Counted from the first letter of the stretch, positions 1 through 8,913 are shown. The stretch: 47,149 bases of DNA from an uncultured Hyphomonadaceae bacterium (GCA_938011445.1 CALLUH010000216.1:1-47149), one strand, 5' to 3'. Notes: a model not told the origin generated them from the letters alone. Translations and numbers: made by a program.

Positions 1-851
1 AGCACATTCATGGCGGGCTTGTCCTTCTTGTCGAGCAGCAATTGGCGGGCACCATGCCATGCGGCGGGCGGAAAATCTGGTGCAGACCGTATGGCATCTG
101 CGAGCGCTTTCTGGGCCTCAACGCGTTCGCCCTTGGGTAAGCTGACGGCATAAGCCGTATGCAGAACAGCGCGGCGGCGTTTTACGGCGTCCCCCTTGAT
201 CAGTTTTCGGCGCTCGCCAAGCTCCAATGTTTCAAGCGCCTGCTTCCAGTCCGCGCGGGCAACTTGCAAATCGAAAAGGGAGTTGAACGGCCAGTCGGCA
301 CCGGATTTCAGGTCAAGCGCCTGACGCGCGCTGGCTTCCGCCGTAGACGGATCACCGCGCTCCATCGCCGCCATGGCCGTGCCGCGCAATCCGGCAAGCT
401 GGCCGCCGGGCAAACGGGCAAGCTGGGCCCATGCCCGCTCGGCACCTGCCCAATCGCCAGCGCTTTCAGCGGCGCGCGCTTCGAGCAAAGTTTTCAGGCG
501 CTCATCATCAGCATGATCACCGGCTTTACGGGCAAGCTTTGTGGCAACGGCAACATCGCCCGCTTCGGCAGCGAGCAGACCATCAGTAAGCGCAAGATTG
601 GCCTTTTTGACGCGGGACATTTGCCGCGATTTGCCGATCTTTCCAGGCAAGCGCCAAAGCCCGATAAAGGCGCCCCAGAACAGGGCGACCGCGCCGCCAA
701 GAACAAGCAGCAGCAGGATGGACAAGACCAGCGGCAACTGGATTTGTGTGCCGAGCGCATCGAGGGTGACGCTGCCGGGGAGTTTGGCGAGCAGGAAAGT
801 CGCGACGCCGCCGACTGCGACAAGCAGGATGATGAAGAAAAGGCGGATCAT
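1..851 (-). CDS. hemY: HemY-like haem biosynthesis protein, N-terminal part (cut by window start)
   Basis: The gene runs off the left edge; about 283 codons are present. The protein opens with MIRLFFIILLVAVGG, a first membrane segment, and a second hydrophobic segment lies at about residues 39-62. After that comes an alanine-rich helical region (about 80-283) of the TPR-like type seen in HemY. In this family the two membrane segments anchor a soluble TPR domain; the role in late tetrapyrrole synthesis is poorly defined. Its ATG lies 3 bases after the stop of the mitofilin-like gene, and it ends the series hemC-hemD-mitofilin-hemY, an arrangement common in alphaproteobacteria. That context is the strongest support for the name. 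The C-terminus cannot be judged. This HemY is not the HemY-type protoporphyrinogen oxidase of Bacillus. Confidence 0.88.
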   Translation of the reverse strand, partial: MIRLFFIILLVAVGGVATFLLAKLPGSVTLDALGTQIQLPLVLSILLLLVLGGAVALFWGAFIGLWRLPGKIGKSRQMSRVKKANLALTDGLLAAEAGDVAVATKLARKAGDHADDERLKTLLEARAAESAGDWAGAERAWAQLARLPGGQLAGLRGTAMAAMERGDPSTAEASARQALDLKSGADWPFNSLFDLQVARADWKQALETLELGERRKLIKGDAVKRRRAVLHTAYAVSLPKGERVEAQKALADAIRSAPDFPPAAWHGARQLLLDKKDKPAMNV

Positions 852-854
852 GGC

Positions 855-2135
855 TTAGCGCCCCTGTTCGAGCATTGAGGCGCGTAAGGCAATCAAGGCT
901 GCATCCAGCCGAATGCGGCGGTCTGCGGCGGCGCGCCAGTCGGCAAAGGCGACCTGTTCGGCATTGTCGAGCTTGTCGATCTGGGCCATGGCGGCGCTGA
1001 TATTGCCATTGGCGAGTAAGGCGCGCGCATTTTTTGCTGTCTCTTCGAGCGTTTGGTCGGAACGGTTTGTGGTCGGAGCACCTGAACGGGTGATTTTCAC
1101 GCTGTCGCCAAAAGTGCGGCGGACCCAGCCCCAACCGTCATCGGTGGACGTTTCCCCTGCGCTGGTCCCCTCGCCTGTTTGTGGGCGCGCGGCGAGCAGG
1201 CCGCCATAGAGCATATCTTGAAGCTTTGCCCGCGTGGGTGCGCCGGTGGGAGCGATGGCACGCAGATCTATCAATCGGCCAGCATCGGCTCCGGCCGCTT
1301 CAAGGGCCGGGATGATGTCGGAGAAGGGGACGCCGCGCGCGCTTGCGGATTCAAGGACAAGGAGCGCAAGGGCCGCTTTGCCGCTTGATTGATTGTCTGC
1401 GCGGTTGGACTGGCTGGCCGCCTGGCGGGTCTCGAGCAGTTTGATGCGTTCGGTGCTGCCGGACACGGCTTCGGCAAGCTCGGTTCTGAGCGCAGAGATG
1501 TCTTCGTGCAGGCTGACAAGTTCGCTGGTATCAACGCTGCCGTCTTCGCTGGTAGCCGTTTCGAGGGCTGTCAGGCGTGTGGTGAGTGCAGCGAGGGCTT
1601 CTGCGCGTGTGCTCTGGCCAGAGCGGAGATTGGCAAGGCTTTGCTCAAATGAACGCAGGCGCGCTGACAAGGCGCTGGTTTCTTCCCCATCTGGGCCCGC
1701 CCCTTCTGGCAAAGCCGAAAGCAGATCAACACGGGCAGCGAGCGCGGCGAGATCGTCTGCAAATTTGGTGTTTGCATCCGCTGGAGGGGACGCTTCAGCA
1801 AAGTGGGCTTCGGCCTGTTCGAGGTCAGCGCCAAGGACTGCAAGGCGGGAGCCGAGTTTATTCTGGTCTGCTTCCAAAGCGGCAATCTGGGCTTCGTAAT
1901 CGTGCGCATCCGCTGGCGCTGTGGCGGATGTGCCGCTTGAACTGCCGCCTATCATAGACCCAAGGCCTGCGCCTAATATTGTCGCGATGACACCTGTGGC
2001 GACAAGGGCCGGCCAGCCCGGGCGGCGCGGGGTCTTTTCGGGCGTGACAACATGGTCTGCGCTCGGCGGGGCAGGCTCGAACTGGGCGTCAATCGGATCT
2101 GTGTCCGGCCCGTCAGCATCATCCATATCGGTCAT
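855..2135 (-). CDS. Mitofilin-like inner-membrane protein of the hem cluster
   Basis: A 426-residue protein. The start chosen is the ATG at 2135 (MTDMDDADGPD); the frame stays open further upstream but only inside hemD. It has an acidic N-terminus, one membrane segment at about residues 41-65 (ALVATGVIATILGAG), then a long Ala/Glu/Leu-rich coiled-coil stretch (about 80-250) with many heptad-like leucines, and a helical C-terminal domain. This layout matches the alphaproteobacterial homologues of mitochondrial Mic60/mitofilin, which are usually encoded between hemD and hemY and are linked to intracytoplasmic membrane shape. Here it sits exactly there, about 70 bases after hemD and 3 bases before hemY. 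The cristae-like role is inferred from the family, not visible in the sequence. Confidence 0.82.
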   Translation of the reverse strand: MTDMDDADGPDTDPIDAQFEPAPPSADHVVTPEKTPRRPGWPALVATGVIATILGAGLGSMIGGSSSGTSATAPADAHDYEAQIAALEADQNKLGSRLAVLGADLEQAEAHFAEASPPADANTKFADDLAALAARVDLLSALPEGAGPDGEETSALSARLRSFEQSLANLRSGQSTRAEALAALTTRLTALETATSEDGSVDTSELVSLHEDISALRTELAEAVSGSTERIKLLETRQAASQSNRADNQSSGKAALALLVLESASARGVPFSDIIPALEAAGADAGRLIDLRAIAPTGAPTRAKLQDMLYGGLLAARPQTGEGTSAGETSTDDGWGWVRRTFGDSVKITRSGAPTTNRSDQTLEETAKNARALLANGNISAAMAQIDKLDNAEQVAFADWRAAADRRIRLDAALIALRASMLEQGR

Positions 2136-2202
2136 ATCTGTTGTCTCTCTACTTCGCGGCGCGGAGCGCTGCTTGTCAGCATATAGAAACAGAAGATAGT
2201 AA

Positions 2203-2922
2203 TCAAAGCCTTGCGCAAGCGGCCAACAGTGCTGCCATGAGCGTCGTTTCATTCGGGCGCTCGGCAATGATCGTGCTGGCAAAGCCCGCGCCAGCCAGCG
2301 GGCGCGCCGCTTTCTCCGACACGGCAACAAGCATATGCGGGGTCTCGCGCGGCAATTCATAGAGCGCTTTGAACGCCTCGGCCGCCTTGGCCGAATGAAC
2401 CAGCACAAGGGCTGGGGCGCTTGCGGCAAGGGTTTCGCGCACGCTTTGGAGCGGTGTTCGGGCCGCATGAGCTGCATAGAGCGGGAGGAAATCAACTCCA
2501 AAACCGCGCGTGCGCAGGGTTTGGGCCATATGCCCGGCGGCGGCCTGATTGGCGATGTGTAGCAGTTTTCCGTGGGAGGGCGTGCGATGTTCGGCAATTA
2601 GAGCGGCAAGATCTTCAGCATCTCCATCGGCGTTTTGGCAATCTTCAAAGCCTGCATGCTTTGCCGCTTCGAGCGTGGCAGGGCCGACACAATAGGCGCC
2701 CAGGTCGCAAATGCCCGCAATATTGACCCGCTCGGCAAAAAACCGCACGCCATTTGCGCTGGTAAACAAGAGCGCGCCATACTCCGTAAAATCAGGTAAA
2801 GGCACGTCACGCGCAACCAGATCGAGCATTGGCGCAGACATGGCGGTCAACCCTAGCGCCCGGACATGTTCGAGCGTCTGGCTATGGCCCGGCTCAGCGC
2901 GCGTGATGATGACTTTAGGCAT
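2203..2922 (-). CDS. hemD: Uroporphyrinogen-III synthase
   Basis: A 239-residue cytoplasmic enzyme that closes and rearranges hydroxymethylbilane into uroporphyrinogen III, the branch point to haem, cobalamin and sirohaem. The sequence shows the typical loose HemD pattern: N-terminal VIITRAEPG, then LLFTSANGVRFF (the TSxNGV motif) at about residues 51-62, YCVGPATLEAA at about 77-87, and a second-lobe LVLVHSAKAAEAF. Length is normal for the family. Its start overlaps the hemC stop by 8 bases, so the two are probably translationally coupled and channel the unstable intermediate. HemD proteins are poorly conserved; the position next to hemC makes the call firm. Confidence 0.93.
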   Translation of the reverse strand: MPKVIITRAEPGHSQTLEHVRALGLTAMSAPMLDLVARDVPLPDFTEYGALLFTSANGVRFFAERVNIAGICDLGAYCVGPATLEAAKHAGFEDCQNADGDAEDLAALIAEHRTPSHGKLLHIANQAAAGHMAQTLRTRGFGVDFLPLYAAHAARTPLQSVRETLAASAPALVLVHSAKAAEAFKALYELPRETPHMLVAVSEKAARPLAGAGFASTIIAERPNETTLMAALLAACARL

Positions 2923-3874
2923 CAGGCAGCGGCGCGATCATGGGAAACGCGGCGCCCGCTTCTTCAAGCAGGCTTTCAGCGGCGGTCCGGCCAATGACGG
3001 CCAGTTCTTCCAAATCGGACTGGACCGAAGCGTAGACTGTCTTTTCCCATGACGCCGAACCATCGGGTTTGGTCACTTCGCCGACAAAACGGATCATGCC
3101 ATCTTCGACAAACATGTGAGCGGCAATCGGGGTGCGACAGGAGCCATCAAGCGCGGCGAGAAATCCGCGTTCGGCGGCAGCGGCGCGTTCACTTGTTCTG
3201 TTATTGATTTTGTCCAAGGCTGCGGCAAGGTCAGCGCTTAAGCGGTTTGCATCTGCGGCAATGGCGACAATGCCCTGACATGGCGCAGGCAACATATCGT
3301 CGAGCGGGATCGGGCGGGCAAGCTCTGTCATGCCAAGCCGCGAGAGGCCAGCCATGGCGAGATAAGTCGCGTCCGCCTCGCCCGCTTCAAGCTTTTTCAG
3401 CCGCGTCTGGACATTGCCGCGAAAGGTGACGATTTTCAAATCGGGGCGAACAAGCCGGCTCTGCGCCTCACGCCTGATGCTGGCAGTGCCGAGGGTTGCG
3501 CCCTCTTCCATGTCTTCGAACGTGTCATATTTGTGCGAGACGAAGCCTTCGCGCGGATCGTGGCGGGCCATATAGGCAACAAGCGACTGGCCAGGCGGCA
3601 ATTGCGTCGGCACATCCTTGAGCGAATGGACCGCCAGATCGATGCGTCCATCATCAAGCGCAACGTCCAGCTCCTTGGTAAACAGCCCCTTGCCGCCCGC
3701 TTCGGTGAGGCGCTCAGTGGTCAGCTGGTCGCCGGTTGTGGTCAGCGGGCTTATGGCAAAGTCGAGCGCACCATCGGTCGCCGCTTCCAGCAGGGCTTTG
3801 ACCTGTTCGGCCTGATGCAAGGCCAAAGGCGAGCTGCGCGTGCCAATTGCGATCGGTTTGCGGGTATCGGGCAT
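2915..3874 (-). CDS. hemC: Hydroxymethylbilane synthase (porphobilinogen deaminase)
   Basis: A 319-residue cytoplasmic enzyme that joins four porphobilinogen units into hydroxymethylbilane. Recognisable motifs are IGTRSSPLALHQ near the N-terminus, AVHSLKDVPT with the catalytic aspartate at residue 87, GTASIRREAQ, and DGSCRTP, whose Cys246 should carry the covalent dipyrromethane cofactor. Length and motif order are those of a complete family member. It is the first gene of the minus-strand hem operon and is divergent from tsaD, with 61 bases between the two start codons, so that short gap should hold both promoters. I see no clear operator in it. Confidence 0.97.
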   Translation of the reverse strand: MPDTRKPIAIGTRSSPLALHQAEQVKALLEAATDGALDFAISPLTTTGDQLTTERLTEAGGKGLFTKELDVALDDGRIDLAVHSLKDVPTQLPPGQSLVAYMARHDPREGFVSHKYDTFEDMEEGATLGTASIRREAQSRLVRPDLKIVTFRGNVQTRLKKLEAGEADATYLAMAGLSRLGMTELARPIPLDDMLPAPCQGIVAIAADANRLSADLAAALDKINNRTSERAAAAERGFLAALDGSCRTPIAAHMFVEDGMIRFVGEVTKPDGSASWEKTVYASVQSDLEELAVIGRTAAESLLEEAGAAFPMIAPLPDA

Positions 3875-3935
3875 TCTGACGTCCTGTCATATCTAGTGCT
3901 TCACGCGGGGACCATCCCCAGCTACAAGCCCTGCT

Positions 3936-5060
3936 ATGATCGAGCAAGCCCCCTCTTCGCCCCCGTCCGCGCCGACGCCAGACAGTGTAACGCTGCTTGG
4001 CATTGAGACAAGCTGCGACGAGACGGCCGCGGCAGTCATCCGGCGGACGGGCGAGAAGACAGAGATTCTGTCCGATGTGATCCTGACGCAATTTGACAAA
4101 CATGCGCCCTATGGCGGGATTGTGCCGGAGATTGCCGCGCGTGCGCATGTCGAACTGATTGATGCAGCCGTCGAACGGGCGCTCGGCGAGGCGAAGCTTG
4201 GGCTTTGCGATATGGACGCGATTGCAGCGACCTCGGGACCGGGACTTATTGGCGGGGTTCTGGTCGGGATGATGACGGGCAAGGCGCTGGCCATGGGCGC
4301 AGACCTACCCTTTCTGCCGATCAATCACCTGGAAGGACATGCGCTCTCGCCACGGATTTCGTCGGCCTGTCCGTTTCCTTATTTATTGCTGCTGGTGTCG
4401 GGCGGGCACTGCCAATTCATCAATGTTCATGGGCTTGGACACTATGAACGGCTCGGCTCGACAATTGATGATGCGGCGGGCGAAGCATTTGACAAAACGG
4501 CAAAACTCTTAGGGCTCGGCTTTCCGGGCGGGCCAGTGCTGGAGCAATTGGCCAAGACCGGACGGGCCGATGCGCTGGCTTTTCCGCGTCCACTTTTGCA
4601 GCGGGCGGGGCTTGATATGTCCTTTGCAGGGCTGAAGACAGCGGCCGCACGCGCGATTGAGGCCGAGCCGCTAAGCGAGACGCGCAAGGCGGATATTGCG
4701 GCGAGTTTCCAAGCGGCGGTGACGGATATTCTGGTCGAGAAGACGCGGCGGGCGCTGGCGGGTTTTACGCCAGATGCGGGTGAGAAAAGGCTGGTTGTGG
4801 CAGGCGGCGTGGCGGCAAACCAGACTATTCGGGCAGCTTTGCAGGCACTCGCCGAACGCGACGGGGCAAGGCTTATCACCCCGCCCTTGCGCCATTGCAC
4901 GGACAATGCGGTGATGATCGCCCAGGCGGGCGCGGAGCATTATCTTGCCGGCGCGCGCGGAGATCTGGCCGCAAATGCAAGGCCGCGCTGGCCTCTTGAT
5001 GAAGCCAGCGCGACGGTCAATCCGATCTATGGACGCGGCAAGCGCGGGGCCAAAGCCTGA
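3936..5060 (+). CDS. tsaD: tRNA N6-threonylcarbamoyladenosine synthase subunit TsaD
   Basis: A 374-residue member of the Kae1/TsaD/Gcp family, which transfers the threonylcarbamoyl group to A37 of ANN-decoding tRNAs together with TsaB, TsaC and TsaE. The ASKHA fold is clear: [15 protein letters not shown] at about residues 20-34, metal-binding histidines in NHLEGHAL (His131, His135), SGGHCQ, and a late [13 protein letters not shown] segment. The first 18 residues are proline/serine-rich and not part of the usual core, so the true start could lie a little further in, but no better ATG with a ribosome-binding site is visible. It is divergent from hemC, a gene order conserved in many alphaproteobacteria. 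Confidence 0.96.
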   Translation: MIEQAPSSPPSAPTPDSVTLLGIETSCDETAAAVIRRTGEKTEILSDVILTQFDKHAPYGGIVPEIAARAHVELIDAAVERALGEAKLGLCDMDAIAATSGPGLIGGVLVGMMTGKALAMGADLPFLPINHLEGHALSPRISSACPFPYLLLLVSGGHCQFINVHGLGHYERLGSTIDDAAGEAFDKTAKLLGLGFPGGPVLEQLAKTGRADALAFPRPLLQRAGLDMSFAGLKTAAARAIEAEPLSETRKADIAASFQAAVTDILVEKTRRALAGFTPDAGEKRLVVAGGVAANQTIRAALQALAERDGARLITPPLRHCTDNAVMIAQAGAEHYLAGARGDLAANARPRWPLDEASATVNPIYGRGKRGAKA

Positions 5061-5082
5061 GGGTTTGAAGGCTCGGGAATGG

Positions 5083-5202
5083 TTAAGCGATAAAGTCGAG
5101 CATAAACACTGCACCGAGCATGAAAGCGGCGGTCAGCGGCACGATTGCGGCCACAACAGCGATGGCGTGGACGGATTTTTCTTTTGAATTAGAGAACAAC
5201 AT
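5083..5202 (-). CDS. Possible 39-residue single-pass membrane protein
   Basis: A short open frame on the minus strand between tsaD and the tetR gene. It begins MLFSNSKEKSVHAIAV, has a lysine-bearing N-terminus, then one unbroken hydrophobic stretch (about residues 12-38) and stops at once, the usual shape of small bacterial membrane proteins. A weak AAAGG lies 11 bases before the ATG. It is in the same direction as the TetR gene, starting 103 bases downstream of that gene's stop. I do not recognise the sequence. Support is compositional only; it could be a chance frame. Confidence 0.4.
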   Translation of the reverse strand: MLFSNSKEKSVHAIAVVAAIVPLTAAFMLGAVFMLDFIA

Positions 5203-5305
5203 GGGGGAGGAAACCTTTCATTTTGCCAACATGTTTGCTGGTCATGAAAGGCATATAAGTGCCTGAGAATAATATTCAATGAACGAAATCGTTTTTATTC
5301 AATAA

Positions 5306-5911
5306 TTAGAGTTCAAACTCTACTGCGCTTGCCGATAATCCGGCGAGAATCAAGGAGATAACCCCTGTTAGCTCATAGCGCAATTTGTCGAGTTTAAGCT
5401 GGGAATAGGCTTGCGGAAAGCGGAATTTCATCAAAGCGGCCTGAATCATCTCGGCTGTGGCGAGCGGTTCGGCAAGTTTACGAAACACGCCCGCTTCGGT
5501 CCCGTCATTGAGGATGGTTTCAAGAAAGACCCGCTCAGCAGCCAAATGGGCGTTAAAGAAGTCCGGACGCTCTTTGCGCAGGATTTCAGCGATTTCGAGG
5601 ATTTTTGCGTCGGCATCAATGGCTTCATAAGTCTGCTCGAGCGCATGGGAGAAAAACTCATAAAGCCGGTCGGGCGCAGACGTTTTCTTATTGGCTATTG
5701 CTTTGAATTTGGTATAATTTTCTGCATTAAACTTCGTGGCCATCGCCTCGGCAATGTCAAGTTTTGAGGCGAAAAAACGGTAAATATTCCCCGCCGACAT
5801 CTCGCAATCACGGGCCACTTCAGACATTGTGGTTTTCGAATAGCCATAATGGAGGAAACGCTCGCGTGCCGCTTCGAGTATTCTGGTGCGCGTGGCGGCA
5901 TTGTCAGACAT
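5306..5911 (-). CDS. TetR/AcrR-family transcriptional regulator
   Basis: A 201-residue regulator. The start chosen is MSDNAATRTRILEAA at 5911; a longer frame upstream reads through unlikely sequence. The N-terminal DNA-binding domain is typical: ARERFLHYGYSKTTMSEVARD, then the recognition helix region MSAGNIYRFFASK (about residues 38-50). The C-terminal part is an all-helical ligand domain ending ILAGLSASAVEFEL, of the kind that dimerises. The ligand is unknown. It is divergent from the YciI-like gene with about 160 bases between, and a perfect 13-base inverted repeat lies 19 bases upstream of its start, so autoregulation and control of the divergent gene are plausible inferences. Confidence 0.9.
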   Translation of the reverse strand: MSDNAATRTRILEAARERFLHYGYSKTTMSEVARDCEMSAGNIYRFFASKLDIAEAMATKFNAENYTKFKAIANKKTSAPDRLYEFFSHALEQTYEAIDADAKILEIAEILRKERPDFFNAHLAAERVFLETILNDGTEAGVFRKLAEPLATAEMIQAALMKFRFPQAYSQLKLDKLRYELTGVISLILAGLSASAVEFEL

Positions 5912-5929
5912 GGTGTATATTCCCCAACT

Positions 5930-5942
5930 CGCCTGATAGGCG
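5930..5942. promoter_or_regulatory. Candidate operator upstream of tetR
   Basis: The 13-mer CGCCT-GAT-AGGCG is a perfect inverted repeat with a 3-base centre, 19 bases before the TetR start codon. The octamer ACTCGCCT occurs at its left side and again about 22 bases further on (near 5950). Paired short repeats close to a TetR gene and a divergent gene are the usual form of a TetR operator. No binding data; assignment is inference. Confidence 0.35.
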
Positions 5943-6070
5943 TATGCGACTCGCCTCGTTCGGCAATTCATATTACATTAACATTTGAACAATCTATAAA
6001 TTCGTCACTAACCTTACGCAAGCTTTGCGCCACTGTCATCGCGCGATCGACATAACACACAAGGACATCC

Positions 6071-6364
6071 ATGCCGCTTTTTATCGTAAATGCCCGAGAC
6101 AAGGCCGATGCCCTGCCCGTCCGGATGGCCAATCGGCCCGAACATCTGGCATGGGCGGCGGGGTTTGCAGACAGAATAAGGATGGCTGGCCCGGTTTTTG
6201 CTGATGATGGAGAAACCTTTGCCGGATCCGTGTTCGTTATGGAAATGGACACGCTTCAGGATGTTCGCGATTGGGCGGCCCTTGATCCATATGCCAAGGC
6301 GGGCGTATTCGAAACCGTTGAGATTCGCCCGTTCACATGGGCAATCGGCGACGGAAAAGCGTAG
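6071..6364 (+). CDS. YciI-like (YCII-related) protein
   Basis: A 97-residue protein of the YciI fold (ferredoxin-like alpha/beta dimer). Visible family features are the early RPEHLAWAAGF segment, AGPVFADDG with the conserved aspartate region, a central SVFVMEMDTLQDVRDW strand-helix, and DPYAKAGVFETVEIRPF near the end. AAGGA stands just before the ATG. Members of this family have been given varied roles and many have no known function; no substrate can be read from the sequence. It is followed 46 bases later, on the same strand, by an esterase lipoprotein gene and could share its transcript. Confidence 0.88.
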   Translation: MPLFIVNARDKADALPVRMANRPEHLAWAAGFADRIRMAGPVFADDGETFAGSVFVMEMDTLQDVRDWAALDPYAKAGVFETVEIRPFTWAIGDGKA

Positions 6365-6410
6365 CGGAGCGTGTCATGGGCACGCTTGGCTTAATTATGA
6401 AGGATGGAAC

Positions 6411-7478
6411 ATGTCTTTGATCCGAAACACCGCTCTGGGCGCTGCATTTGCTGGCAGCATCTTGTCCGCTTGCGCGACAAACACAATAGAAGGTCCAGCC
6501 GAGGCGAGCAATTTCCGCACCATCGGCCCGATTGACGGCTCGGCCGGCGCGAGCAGGCAATTGTCCTGGCCAGCCAGCGCGGTGGCGACGCAATTTACCG
6601 GCAGCAGGCTTGATGTGGTCATCACCAATACCAATAATGCGCAGCTGGATGTCGAGATTAATGGGGTGACAACGCCAATTACGCTCCAGAAGGGCCGGTT
6701 TGCCTATCCGATCATTGATGATGTTCAAGGCAGCTATGATATCCGGATGGTGCTGCGCGGCGAACGGACGGCAACGCCGATCCTGTTTGCCGGATTTAAC
6801 CCCTATGATGGCGAAATTAGCGCAGGCACGCCGGCCGATATGCAAATGCTGGTGATCGGCGATTCCATTTCAACTGGATACGGCATCGAAGGCGAAAGTC
6901 AGGACTGTACGTTCAGTACCGAAACACAAAATGCCAACCGAACCTTTGCCGCGGTCGCCGGACGTATGCTCGGCGCGGATGTTTCGGTGATTGCCTCTTC
7001 GGGGCGTGGGCTGACACGGAACTGGGCCGATGATGACCGGCCAACCATGCGGGCGGTATATAATCGGCTGATGTTGTCAGAACCGCCAGCGATTTCTCCG
7101 GATATCGAGATGGATGTGGTTGTGGTTCATCTTGGGACAAATGATTTCTGGGATGGTGATCCGGGCGTCGGTTTTGACAATAATTATGAGGATTTTCTTG
7201 TTCGTCTGCGGTCCGACCATCCAGAAGCACTGCTTGTCGCCGGATGGGGTCCTATGGGCGGGGCGGATATTTATGACGAAGCGATTGGCTCGATCAAGGG
7301 TGCCGTCGAGGCGCGACAAGCGGCGGGGGACAAAAAAGTACGGTTCGTTCCGTTTTCTAATGCACCAGACGGGCAAACCTATGGATGCGACTATCACCCA
7401 AGCGCGGACACGCAGTTTTTCATGGGGCAGGTATTGGCCGCTGAGATCAGTGATGCGCTTGGGCTGGACACAGAATAG
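6411..7478 (+). CDS. SGNH/GDSL-type esterase lipoprotein (CE2-like)
   Basis: A 355-residue exported protein. The ATG at 6411 follows AAGGA and begins a lipoprotein signal ending ILSAC (Cys21 lipidated). An N-terminal beta-rich domain (about 40-140) precedes the SGNH hydrolase domain: block I GDSISTGYG with nucleophile Ser152, block III HLGTNDFW, and block V with the Asp-His pair in CDYHPS. The two-domain plan and the long loop after block I resemble carbohydrate esterase family 2, which removes acetyl groups from polysaccharides. It would act in the periplasm or at the outer membrane. The deacetylase role is inferred; other ester substrates are possible. Confidence 0.86.
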   Translation: MSLIRNTALGAAFAGSILSACATNTIEGPAEASNFRTIGPIDGSAGASRQLSWPASAVATQFTGSRLDVVITNTNNAQLDVEINGVTTPITLQKGRFAYPIIDDVQGSYDIRMVLRGERTATPILFAGFNPYDGEISAGTPADMQMLVIGDSISTGYGIEGESQDCTFSTETQNANRTFAAVAGRMLGADVSVIASSGRGLTRNWADDDRPTMRAVYNRLMLSEPPAISPDIEMDVVVVHLGTNDFWDGDPGVGFDNNYEDFLVRLRSDHPEALLVAGWGPMGGADIYDEAIGSIKGAVEARQAAGDKKVRFVPFSNAPDGQTYGCDYHPSADTQFFMGQVLAAEISDALGLDTE

Positions 7479-7540
7479 GGTTTAGATTCGCTCGCAACGC
7501 CACGTCTCATGGACGGCGAAGCCGGCCGGAGACAAACAAA

Positions 7541-8371
7541 CTAACCCTTCGGCACTGCCATCAGATCATAACCTAGATTGGCGCTGAACAGGGTTTTGAT
7601 ACGGTCGTCATAGATCTCCCTCGCCTCGCCCGAAAACAAAGTTTCGAGACTGTCCTGACGGTTTTGCAAGACATTCGGTTCGGCATCAGGGTCAATCTTC
7701 TGCGCCATGGCTTCCTTGGTGCCACCGCGCACCGCAGCATCGAGGGCTGCGGGACTGAAACGCAGCCCCCAATGGGCGGCAATGGCTTGCAGGGTTTCGC
7801 GCGGCGTTTGGCGGACATCTTCATAATGGACAAGGTGGATACGCGCCGGTTCGCGGGCAAGCCATTCACCCCACCGGTTCCAGAAGCGGGCAATCCAGTA
7901 CAGATCACAGCGAAACTGTTTGCCAGTTGGCTCGCCTTTCAGATAGGTCAGCCAATCGACCTGAATGTCCCATTCCCATTTGGCAAAATGGCTCGCCAAT
8001 ATGTTCATCGGGTGGCGCACGAGCAGAACATAGGGCGGCAGGCCCGCAAGCCTTCGCGCCCACCCCCAATCGGCAAGCTGGTGCGGGATGGTGTGGCTGA
8101 AGGCAAGCTTTGGCAGCTCGGCATGGACCGGCTTGTCCTTGGTCCAGCCAATATAGGGGCGCACGGATTTTTCCGAAAAATATTCCGGCGGCGGAATGTT
8201 GTAGGTCTGCGCCAGCGCAATGGCGAGCATATATTTGACCCAATGGGTGCCCGAGTTTTTAGACGTGCACAGCATGCCGTCAAATGCGCCATGGCGCAGC
8301 AAGGTAAAATTGCCCCAGCGGTCTTTTCGGGCTTTTATCTTGAATGATGGATCAATGCCGGAACCGCCCAT
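7541..8371 (-). CDS. Sulfotransferase family protein
   Basis: A 276-residue protein of the PAPS-dependent sulfotransferase fold. The 5'-phosphosulfate loop is TSKNSGTHW (about residues 36-44, Lys38), and the 3'-phosphate motif is LLVRHPMNILASH with Arg119 and Ser127. It has no signal or membrane segment, so it should act in the cytoplasm, possibly on lipid or sugar acceptors. Its ATG overlaps the stop of the upstream small membrane protein by one base (TAATG), which argues for translational coupling. The acceptor cannot be predicted from sequence. Confidence 0.88.
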   Translation of the reverse strand: MGGSGIDPSFKIKARKDRWGNFTLLRHGAFDGMLCTSKNSGTHWVKYMLAIALAQTYNIPPPEYFSEKSVRPYIGWTKDKPVHAELPKLAFSHTIPHQLADWGWARRLAGLPPYVLLVRHPMNILASHFAKWEWDIQVDWLTYLKGEPTGKQFRCDLYWIARFWNRWGEWLAREPARIHLVHYEDVRQTPRETLQAIAAHWGLRFSPAALDAAVRGGTKEAMAQKIDPDAEPNVLQNRQDSLETLFSGEAREIYDDRIKTLFSANLGYDLMAVPKG

Positions 8372-8913
8372 TAGACTGTCAGACCGACCTTATTGCGATA
8401 GAGATCGAGGATATGGGCCTGTTCCGCGTTCGGGGGGCCAGCGGCTTGACCAACCGCATCAAGCATTTCGTAAAGATCGACAAGTTCGGTCGGGCCGATG
8501 CCCGGGGTCTGTTTGATCATTTGCGTCATGCGCAGGACAACGCCTGAGACAAGCTCGACCTCGCGGGTCATCCAGACCGCATGGGTGATCAGGTCTTCGG
8601 CCTCATGCGGCTCAAGCTCGAACACTTTGGCCGCTTCAACCTGCATGACATGCTGGTATTCAGGCTCCATCGGTTTTTCGCCATAACCGCCCGCCATCAG
8701 CACCATCAAAATAGTGCTGGCCTCACGCGGATCGTCCACAGCGCGCAAGCCTGAACGCCCTGCCCTATGCATGAAGGCAAACTTTCTCGGGGCGTTTTGC
8801 ACACGTTTGGCGATTTTGTGAACATCCCGCGCGGCACCACCAAGGGCTTTGAGCCGCATATACCAGACGGCAGCCGTGGTCAGCCCAACAAGAATTAGTC
8901 CCAGAATATGCAT
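8371..8913 (-). CDS. Membrane-anchored helical protein, possibly TerB-like
   Basis: About 180 residues from the ATG at 8913 (MHILGLILVGLTTAAVWY); the frame extends another 10 codons to a TTG at 8943. One N-terminal membrane segment is followed by a basic stretch (RVQNAPRKF) and an all-helical acidic domain with AAKVFELEPHEAEDLITHAV and a C-terminal MLDAVGQAAGPPNAEQAHIL. That pattern, acidic helices with a late A-x-G-x-P-x-x-E-x-x-x-L motif, is reminiscent of TerB/DjlA-type domains. I am not certain of that family. It is coupled to the sulfotransferase by a one-base overlap, so the two may work on the same membrane substrate. Confidence 0.8.
   Translation of the reverse strand: MHILGLILVGLTTAAVWYMRLKALGGAARDVHKIAKRVQNAPRKFAFMHRAGRSGLRAVDDPREASTILMVLMAGGYGEKPMEPEYQHVMQVEAAKVFELEPHEAEDLITHAVWMTREVELVSGVVLRMTQMIKQTPGIGPTELVDLYEMLDAVGQAAGPPNAEQAHILDLYRNKVGLTV

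Noticed and set aside
7510-7545. Nested dyad (GTCTC...GAGAC) between the SGNH esterase and sulfotransferase genes
   Set aside because: Short arms with asymmetric internal loop and no T-run on either strand.
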